From Flavobacteriaceae bacterium (GTDB lineage Bacteria > Bacteroidota > Bacteroidia > Flavobacteriales > Flavobacteriaceae), in assembly GCA_030618945.1 (NCBI GenBank), contig JAUXCI010000042.1, positions 1-12,807 on the forward strand: 12,807 nt of DNA. The letters are read 5' to 3'. The translations under genes and the position numbers were made by a program. Positions 7,979-12,807 of the stretch are shown piece after piece; the stretch's first letter is position 1; each line of letters opens with the position of its first letter. The notes under the pieces are model-generated. The model saw only the letters and a program-made list of their open reading frames with translations. It was not told where the DNA came from and did no database searches.

Positions 7979-8633
7979 ATTTACTGATACTTCCGAAAAA
8001 GGTTTAGAGATTCAGTTCACTGAATATTTGAAAGACTCATGTGGTTATGATTACCGTGAAAACAGCCATTACAACAATTTAATCTGCCTGGACGAAGAAT
8101 TGCTTTTTCAATTCTTGGAAGCCTCCCAACCTAAAGCAGTTGAAAAACTTAAGCGCTATCATAAAGATATCTATGAACAAAAGATCATCAAGCGCCTGTA
8201 TGACCAGATAAAAACCAAAGGTGTAATTGAAGTGTTGCGCAAGGGAATTACTGATGGGTTTACTGATACAAAGTTGAGGTTGTTTTATGATAAGCCTGTT
8301 TCGGCGTACAATGCAAAGGCCAACGCTCTGTTTAAAGACAACATTTTTTCAGTCATGCGACAGGTACATTATTCACCAATGAATAATAATTCGCTGGATA
8401 TGGCCATTTTCATTAATGGTATTCCTGTCATCACCTTTGAACTGAAAAATGAACTAACCAGGCAAACAGTAAAAAATGCCATTCGGCAATACAGAAAAGA
8501 TCGGGATCCAAATGAAGAATTATTTCGATTGGGTAGGTTATTGGTCAATTTTGCAGTTGATACCGAAGAAGTATGGATGTGCACACACCTAAAGGGAGAT
8601 AAATCCCACTTTCTTCCATTTAATAAAGGTTAG
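7971..8633 (+). CDS. hsdR: HsdR N-terminal fragment: type I restriction endonuclease nuclease domain
   Basis: This is the first 220 residues of the restriction subunit, ending at the premature TAG. It contains the complete PD-(D/E)xK nuclease core of HsdR. D143 lies in SLDMAIF, and E157 and K159 lie in ITFELKN. They are followed by the AIRQYRKDR helix, the family's Gln/Tyr motif region. The fragment stops just after FLPFNKG, where intact homologues continue directly into GAGNPP-type sequence and the motor domain. The ATG overlaps the stop of the DUF1524 gene by 8 bases, so translation is probably coupled. Made alone, this piece would lack ATP-driven translocation and the region that attaches HsdR to the methyltransferase core. 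It should therefore not act as a normal type I restriction enzyme, although an isolated nuclease domain may still fold. Confidence 0.85.
   Translation: MNKFTDTSEKGLEIQFTEYLKDSCGYDYRENSHYNNLICLDEELLFQFLEASQPKAVEKLKRYHKDIYEQKIIKRLYDQIKTKGVIEVLRKGITDGFTDTKLRLFYDKPVSAYNAKANALFKDNIFSVMRQVHYSPMNNNSLDMAIFINGIPVITFELKNELTRQTVKNAIRQYRKDRDPNEELFRLGRLLVNFAVDTEEVWMCTHLKGDKSHFLPFNKG
8631..8633 (+). other. hsdR: In-frame premature TAG stop within hsdR
   Basis: The codons read GGT TAG AAA AAT GGT. Downstream codons in the same frame continue with recognisable HsdR sequence to 10994. The stop falls in the linker between the nuclease and motor domains, at a place where intact HsdR proteins have a variable residue. 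It is a simple substitution rather than a slippage site: no homopolymer or short tandem repeat is at the break. Confidence 0.9.
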
Positions 8634-8696
8634 AAAAATGGTACAGGCAATCCACCAATAGACGGAATACGCACCGAGTATTTATGGAAAGAGATC

Positions 8697-10994
8697 TTGA
8701 CCAAAGAAAGTTTAACAGACATCATCCAGAATTTTTCTCAACTCGTTACAGAAGAAAAAGAATATCTCGATAAGAAAGGAAAGAAGCGAACTAAAAAGGA
8801 TAAGAAACTTATTTTCCCAAGATATCACCAATTGGTTGCTGTTCATAAATTACTGGCTGATGCTCAACAAAAGGGATCCGGACAAAAATATTTGATTCAA
8901 CATTCAGCAGGTTCGGGCAAATCAAATTCCATAACTTGGTTGGCATATCAGCTCATTGGCTTGCATGATAAACTGGGAACACAAAATATTTTCGATACTG
9001 TTATTGTAGTTACTGATCGCCGTGTGCTGGATGCCCAGATTAGAAACAATATTAAGCAATTTCAGCAGGTAAAAGGTGTAGTCGAAGCCATAACAGAGGG
9101 AAGTAAACAGCTGAAAGAAGCACTTGAAGAAGGTAAAAAGATCATCATTACCACCATTCATAAATTTCCCTATATCGTTGAAGATATTGGAGACCTTCCA
9201 GGAACCAACTTTGCCATCATTATAGATGAGGCTCACAGCAGTTTGAGCGGACAGATGGCTCGTAAACTCAATGAAACGCTATCAAAATTAAATGATGAAG
9301 ATGAACTAAAGAAGGATCTGAAAGATTTTGATGAGAATGAAAATGACGAAGTCACAGGCGAAGATATGATCAGGGTTTTAGTGAAATCAAGGAAACTTTT
9401 ACCCAACGCCAGTTACTTTGCATTCACAGCAACTCCAAAAAACAAAACTCTGGAACTATTTGGAGTCCCTTATCATGAAGGGGATAAAACCAAGTTCAAA
9501 GCTTTTCATCTGTATTCGATGAAACAGGCCATCGAGGAAGGTTTTATTCTTGATGTTCTGCAAAATTATACCACCTACCAAAGTTTCTTTGCACTGCTTA
9601 AAAAAATAGAAGATGATCCGGAATATGATAAAAAAAGAGCGCAGAAGAAATTAAAATCTTATGTTGAAAGCCACGAGCACGCTATAAAGAAAAAAACGGT
9701 GCTGGTTGTTGACCATTTTTTTGAGAATGTCATTCAAAAGAAAAGAATTGGTAGTAAAGCAAAAGCCATATTAGTAACAAGCAGCCGAAAAAATGCTGTG
9801 AAATATAAAAAGGCATTTGATACCTATTTGGATTCGATTGACAGCCCATACAAAGCTATTGTAGCTTTCTCGGGGGAGATTGATGGCCAGACCGAATCAA
9901 AATTAAATGGTTTTTCAAGCAGTTCTATCCCTTCAGAATTTGAAAAAGATGAATACCGATTTTTATTGGTGGCAAATAAATTCCAAACCGGTTTTGATCA
10001 ACCTCTGTTACATACCATGTATGTGGATAAGAAATTGGGAAGTGTGAATGCCGTTCAGACATTATCCCGGTTAAACAGAAGTCACCCCTTAAAAAAGGAC
10101 ACATTTGTTTTGGATTTTGTCAACGATACTGATGGTATTGAAAAGGCATTCAAGCCCTATTTTGAAAGTACCATTTTAGGTGAGGCAACTGATCCAAACA
10201 AACTTTTTGACTTGCAAGATGCGTTAGACAATTTTGAAGTATATACTAGAGAACAGGTCGAAGAGTTCTCAAATAAGATTCTACAAAATGTACCTGTCGA
10301 CCAGCTACACACCTTGCTGGACTTATCAGCTGACCAGTTTCGAAATGATTTATCCGAAGAACAGCAGGCAGATTTCAGGGCAAAAGTCAAGACCTACGTC
10401 AGATTGTACATTTTTCTTTCTCAAATTGTCCCCTTTGAAAATCCATACCTGGAGCGACTTTATATTTTCCTCAACCATCTACAAAATAAATTAGGCGGGG
10501 ATGCTCCTGATGATTTAGCGAAAGGAATTCTGGATAATATTGACATGGACAGTTATCGCTTACAACTTGAAACCACAACTTCTATCGCATTAGAGCAAGG
10601 AGAGGATTTACAGCCTATACCTACTGATATGCGTGGTGGATTGAGTGAGCCAGAGATTGATAAATTGTCGAGTATTCTGCAAACCTTTAACGATCGCTAT
10701 GGAACACATTTTGAAGATACTGATAAGGTAAGGCAGATGGCTGAAAATATTGCTGAAGATGTTGCCAGAAATGATGAACTGATTAACTCAATCAAGTTCT
10801 CAGACGATCAAAATGCCAGAATAACAAGCGATAAAATTGTTGGTGAAGAACTATTGAAACACATCACCACAAACTTTGACCTTTACAAACTTTATTCAGA
10901 TAACAATGAATTCAAAGAAGACTTCTCAGCCATGATGTTCGGCGTGGTGAAAAATTTGATTGAGAAGGGGTTGGGAGACAATATTTCTATTTAG
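8697..10994 (+). CDS. hsdR: HsdR C-terminal fragment: type I restriction DNA translocase and C-terminal domain
   Basis: This is the superfamily 2 motor of HsdR, which pumps DNA using ATP before cleavage. Counted from the TTG at 8697, it shows the RYHQLVAVHK Q-motif region (42-51), Walker A AGSGKS (71-76), DEAH (177-180), motif III TATP (244-247), motif V KFQTGFDQP (427-435) and motif VI QTLSRLNR (453-460). A helical C-terminal region follows to residue 765. All motor motifs are intact. The start is doubtful. Between the upstream TAG and Walker A there is no in-frame ATG or GTG, and the first internal Met falls after the DEAH box. TTG at 8697 is preceded by GGAAAGAG at a plausible spacing, but the other genes here do not use such sites and the base run is simply coding sequence. 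The piece is probably a remnant unless readthrough or reinitiation occurs. Confidence 0.85.
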   Translation: MTKESLTDIIQNFSQLVTEEKEYLDKKGKKRTKKDKKLIFPRYHQLVAVHKLLADAQQKGSGQKYLIQHSAGSGKSNSITWLAYQLIGLHDKLGTQNIFDTVIVVTDRRVLDAQIRNNIKQFQQVKGVVEAITEGSKQLKEALEEGKKIIITTIHKFPYIVEDIGDLPGTNFAIIIDEAHSSLSGQMARKLNETLSKLNDEDELKKDLKDFDENENDEVTGEDMIRVLVKSRKLLPNASYFAFTATPKNKTLELFGVPYHEGDKTKFKAFHLYSMKQAIEEGFILDVLQNYTTYQSFFALLKKIEDDPEYDKKRAQKKLKSYVESHEHAIKKKTVLVVDHFFENVIQKKRIGSKAKAILVTSSRKNAVKYKKAFDTYLDSIDSPYKAIVAFSGEIDGQTESKLNGFSSSSIPSEFEKDEYRFLLVANKFQTGFDQPLLHTMYVDKKLGSVNAVQTLSRLNRSHPLKKDTFVLDFVNDTDGIEKAFKPYFESTILGEATDPNKLFDLQDALDNFEVYTREQVEEFSNKILQNVPVDQLHTLLDLSADQFRNDLSEEQQADFRAKVKTYVRLYIFLSQIVPFENPYLERLYIFLNHLQNKLGGDAPDDLAKGILDNIDMDSYRLQLETTTSIALEQGEDLQPIPTDMRGGLSEPEIDKLSSILQTFNDRYGTHFEDTDKVRQMAENIAEDVARNDELINSIKFSDDQNARITSDKIVGEELLKHITTNFDLYKLYSDNNEFKEDFSAMMFGVVKNLIEKGLGDNISI

Positions 10995-11030
10995 AGCCTT
11001 ACATATACAACGAGATAATGCTTTCCTATT

Positions 11031-11041
11031 TAAAGATAAGG
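11031..11041 (+). repeat. AGATAAGG motif, copy 1 (as TAAAGATAAGG)
   Basis: TAAAGATAAGG lies in the short gap between the convergent ends of hsdR and the ankyrin gene. The same 11 bases recur exactly at 12035-12045, so the pair brackets the ankyrin gene. No strong hairpin or T-run terminator is visible in this gap. Confidence 0.3.
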
Positions 11042-11064
11042 GGAGAACTTAATTATGTTTAATA

Positions 11065-12009
11065 TTATTTCTGATGTTGTAATAAATTAATGACTTGTTC
11101 TAATTTTACCAGATAATTATCAGGTAAAACTGACGATACTTGATTTAGCATATTGCAAGAATATTGTAATGCTGTAACTCCTGATTTACCTACCAGTGTT
11201 GAATCAGCGTTGTCTTCGAGTAATAACTTGACCAAGCCAATATTTACAAAAGGCTTTGCACTTGCTAACATTAATGGGGTATATAAGTCATCATCTTGGG
11301 CATCAATGTCTACTCCTTTTCCTAAAAGCAAACTGGCCATTTCTATATCTAAACTAAAAGGCTTAGCAAAACCTTTATTTGCTCTTCCAGTTAAAGTATA
11401 TAAATGATTAACGACAAAATGCAAAGGTCTTTTGCCGTCATTTGCCTTAGCATTCACATTAGCACCATTTTCAATTAGCAACTTAGCAGCACTATACCTG
11501 GTTGTGCTCATTAGGGACCAATGTAATGCGGTTTTACCATCCGCGCATATTAAATCAATATTGGCACCTTTATTAATTAATAGCTCAACCATTTTCTCAC
11601 TACCTTTTTGAGCAGCCCAATGAAGTGGAGTACCAGCAGCAAGCCCCATATAAGTAACGCCTTCTTCTTTAATATTACTTGCATCAACATCAGCTCCATT
11701 ATTTAAAAGAATTCTGGCTACTTCAACATGATCTCTATGAACAGCTGATATAAGAGGGGTACGATTATCATTTTGTTTTGCATTGACATTTGCCCCTCTT
11801 TCTATAAATAAATTGGTCATAGATATATTTCCAATTGAAGCTACAATATGTAATGCTGTCGTATTATTATATTCAGTATAAACTGCATTTACTAAAGATC
11901 GCTCGGAATCAAGAAGTTTTCTTATTCGAGGTAGGTTTTGATCAATTATTAAAGAACGTAATTTTTCAGGTTTGCTTCTATTAAAGGAAAAAATGCTCTT
12001 GATGTTCAT
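11065..12009 (-). CDS. Ankyrin repeat protein
   Basis: The 314-residue protein is almost entirely ankyrin repeats, 33-residue helix-turn-helix units that mediate protein binding. About seven are visible. A degenerate first unit lies near 15-46. Clearer units start at TALHIVASIGN (51), RTPLISAVHRD (83), GTPLHWAAQKG (126), KTALHWSL (159), RPLHFVVNHL (194, with an insertion of about 12 residues), YTPLMLASA (243) and a partial last one at VTALQYS (278). Typical repeat ends such as ANVNAKQND and ADVDASN are present. There is no signal peptide, membrane segment or fused catalytic domain, so it is probably a cytoplasmic binding protein with an unknown partner. It runs opposite to hsdR, ends 70 bases from it, and is not part of that operon. 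The ATG at 12007-12009 gives a short non-repeat N-terminus (MNIKSIFSFNRS). Confidence 0.93.
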   Translation of the reverse strand: MNIKSIFSFNRSKPEKLRSLIIDQNLPRIRKLLDSERSLVNAVYTEYNNTTALHIVASIGNISMTNLFIERGANVNAKQNDNRTPLISAVHRDHVEVARILLNNGADVDASNIKEEGVTYMGLAAGTPLHWAAQKGSEKMVELLINKGANIDLICADGKTALHWSLMSTTRYSAAKLLIENGANVNAKANDGKRPLHFVVNHLYTLTGRANKGFAKPFSLDIEMASLLLGKGVDIDAQDDDLYTPLMLASAKPFVNIGLVKLLLEDNADSTLVGKSGVTALQYSCNMLNQVSSVLPDNYLVKLEQVINLLQHQK

Positions 12010-12018
12010 GTTAATACT

Positions 12019-12040
12019 TTTTTAGGATAACGCCTAAAGA
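12019..12040. promoter_or_regulatory. Small stem-loop just upstream of the ankyrin gene
   Basis: TTTAGG (12021-12026) pairs with CCTAAA (12033-12038) across the loop ATAACG. One wobble pair and one further A-T pair extend the stem to 12019-12040. It lies 10 bases before the ankyrin start as read on the minus strand, so in RNA it would sit in the 5' leader. It is short and AT-rich, so a functional role is uncertain. Confidence 0.3.
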
Positions 12041-12062
12041 TAAGGTTATTTTACTAACCTTA
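12041..12062. promoter_or_regulatory. Second stem-loop, directly abutting the first
   Basis: TAAGGTTA (12041-12048) pairs perfectly with TAACCTTA (12055-12062) across the six-base loop TTTTAC. It has the same 22-base size as the neighbouring stem-loop and begins at the next base. It could be a protein-binding site, a leader structure for the ankyrin gene, or a weak terminator for the genes upstream on the minus strand; there is no long T run to favour termination. Confidence 0.35.
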
Positions 12063-12125
12063 AAGAACAAGTCACCACTATCCCTAACATAAAAAGAATA
12101 GTCAGGGCTAAATGTTTCCCAAGTC

Positions 12126-12138
12126 TATTTAGATAAGG
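12126..12138 (+). repeat. AGATAAGG motif, further copy (as TATTTAGATAAGG)
   Basis: AGATAAGG at 12131-12138 repeats the core found at 11034-11041 and 12038-12045, all in the same orientation and all in non-coding DNA near the ankyrin gene. The rest of the 235-base gap between 12010 and 12244 shows no open frame or RNA gene that I can recognise. Confidence 0.25.
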
Positions 12139-12244
12139 TTTTGTATGAGTATGGGAAGAATCATCAGACCAAATAAAGCGCTAACCAATTTGTGATGAAT
12201 GAAAGCTTGTCAAAAAAATGAGTTAGAATACCAATTCCAAACGA

Positions 12245-12574
12245 TTATTTAATTTTTAAGTAATTGCTCAATTCTCTTGCCCATTTCTCCTGAGGCAAAA
12301 AAGCAATCGGTGGCATTGTAATTTTAGATTCTTGATCACCAATAAAGGATTCTATAAAAACTGTAGCAACCTCTTGGGGATGAATAAACTTTTTGTCTTT
12401 ACGATCTGTAACCTGCCCATTTTTGATGTAGTCTTTAATAAGTTGAACAACTGGAGTAAGAAGCGAGGAGTGAATATCTGCTTCTGTAAAATAATGAAAG
12501 GGTTTTCTTCTGAACCGACTGATGGTTTTCCGAATACCTTCATAAACTACTGAATCAATACCATTGTAAATCAT
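12245..12574 (-). CDS. Small hypothetical protein, 109 residues
   Basis: I do not recognise this protein with confidence. It is soluble and mixed helical, with the segment KPFHYFTEADIHSSLL near 24-39 followed by a helix VVQLIKDYI and a C-terminal part with MPPIAFLPQEKWARELSNYL. The P-x-x-(Y/F)-F-T-E-A-D-(I/L)-x-x-x-L pattern resembles the N-terminal segment of some uncharacterised proteins found in defence neighbourhoods; this is a memory-based impression only. The ATG at 12572-12574 lies 10 bases after the stop of the adjoining minus-strand gene, so the two are probably cotranscribed. Overlapping frames on both strands are shorter or less protein-like. Confidence 0.65.
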   Translation of the reverse strand: MIYNGIDSVVYEGIRKTISRFRRKPFHYFTEADIHSSLLTPVVQLIKDYIKNGQVTDRKDKKFIHPQEVATVFIESFIGDQESKITMPPIAFLPQEKWARELSNYLKIK

Positions 12575-12584
12575 ACCTTAATAT

Positions 12585-12807
12585 TTATTTAAGTTTTTTA
12601 TCCGTTAGCTCATTAATATTGGTCTTGTATCTGAGTAAATTAGCACGTATCAATAGCGTATCATTATCAAAAAGTATAGCCATCTGTCCCCACGTAAAAA
12701 AATCATCAAAAACATCTTTATTATGCCAATTGTCATTGAATTTTTTCGAATAATCAAAATATTTCGATGCAGCCAGCGCATAACAATGCACGTCTATTTT
12801 TTTATTA
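12585..12807 (-). CDS. C-terminal part of an unidentified protein (5' end probably outside window)
   Basis: The minus-strand frame is open from the window edge to a TAA at 12585-12587. A GTG at 12789-12791 could be a start, giving 68 residues (MHCYALAASKYFDY...), but the frame stays open upstream of it to the edge (NKKID before the GTG), so the gene may well be larger. The visible part is aromatic and acidic (FDDFFTWGQMAILFDND) and ends LTDKKLK, with no membrane segment or known motif. It precedes the 109-residue gene by 10 bases and probably shares its transcript. Function unknown. Confidence 0.55.
   Translation of the reverse strand, partial: NKKIDVHCYALAASKYFDYSKKFNDNWHNKDVFDDFFTWGQMAILFDNDTLLIRANLLRYKTNINELTDKKLK

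Larger units (their letters stand above)
7971..10994 (+). pseudogene. hsdR: hsdR interrupted by one in-frame amber codon (whole locus)
   Basis: Read through the TAG at 8631-8633, this is one uninterrupted frame of 1008 codons including the final stop, the normal size and domain order for a type I restriction subunit: nuclease, two RecA-like motor domains, then a helical C-terminal domain that docks on HsdM/HsdS. The bases between the two open parts also read as good HsdR sequence (KNGTGNPP then GIRTEYLWKEIL), so nothing is deleted and no frameshift is needed; a single base change would explain the break. As written the gene should not give a full-length restriction subunit. It could be a natural nonsense mutation or a sequencing error. 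Recoding seems unlikely because TAG also terminates this gene and the first DUF262 gene. Confidence 0.8.

Noticed and set aside
8631..8633. Recoding of TAG as an amino acid
   Set aside because: TAG also ends hsdR itself at 10992-10994 and the first DUF262 gene at 6003-6005, and no recoding element is visible.
8600..8700. A frameshift or deletion as the cause of the hsdR break
   Set aside because: The downstream part is in the same frame as the upstream part, and the bases between them read as normal HsdR sequence; one substitution suffices.
11153..11407. An 84-residue plus-strand open frame
   Set aside because: It lies opposite well-formed ankyrin repeats and is an antisense shadow.
1..12807. 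CRISPR array, tRNA, rRNA, integrase, transposase or insertion sequence
   Set aside because: I saw no regularly spaced repeats, cloverleaf sequence, or transposase or recombinase motifs on either strand.

Overview
The window is a defence-type locus from a low-GC bacterium, most likely a member of the Bacteroidota. Supporting signs are A-rich leaders without Shine-Dalgarno motifs before most starts, the style of the HsdM and HsdR proteins, and strong AT bias in the accessory genes. No species can be named from the sequence.

Left edge (1-327): the 3' end of a plus-strand gene cut by the window. Its remaining 108 residues contain an E-V-K segment resembling a PD-(D/E)xK nuclease core.

Core (393-10994): a type I restriction-modification operon on the plus strand, ordered hsdM, hsdS, a 308-residue acidic repeat protein of unknown function, a DUF262-only protein, a DUF262 plus DUF1524 (HNH) protein, hsdR. 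hsdM/hsdS, the two DUF262 genes, and the second DUF262 gene/hsdR overlap at their stop/start junctions, so the accessory genes are knit into the operon. HsdM and HsdS should form the N6-adenine methyltransferase. HsdR would supply nuclease and translocase. The DUF262 pair resembles modification-dependent type IV GmrSD-like enzymes, so one transcript may encode both classical restriction and a second, modification-sensing activity.

hsdR carries one in-frame TAG at 8631-8633, immediately after the nuclease domain. The motor domain remains open in the same reading frame behind it. As written, the allele should give a nuclease-only fragment with no good start for the helicase part, while HsdM, HsdS and the DUF262 pair stay intact. 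This could be a recent nonsense mutation, a sequencing error, or a silenced restriction subunit in a locus still able to methylate.

Right side (11065-12807, minus strand): an ankyrin-repeat protein convergent with hsdR, a 235-base intergenic stretch with two abutting small stem-loops, then two small unrecognised genes, the outer one running off the window edge. An 8-base motif, AGATAAGG, occurs three times in the non-coding DNA around the ankyrin gene.

Base composition is mosaic. Conserved parts of hsdM, hsdR and the hsdS centre are richer in GC than the hsdS specificity regions and the three accessory genes, consistent with modular exchange and insertion into an older hsdMSR operon.
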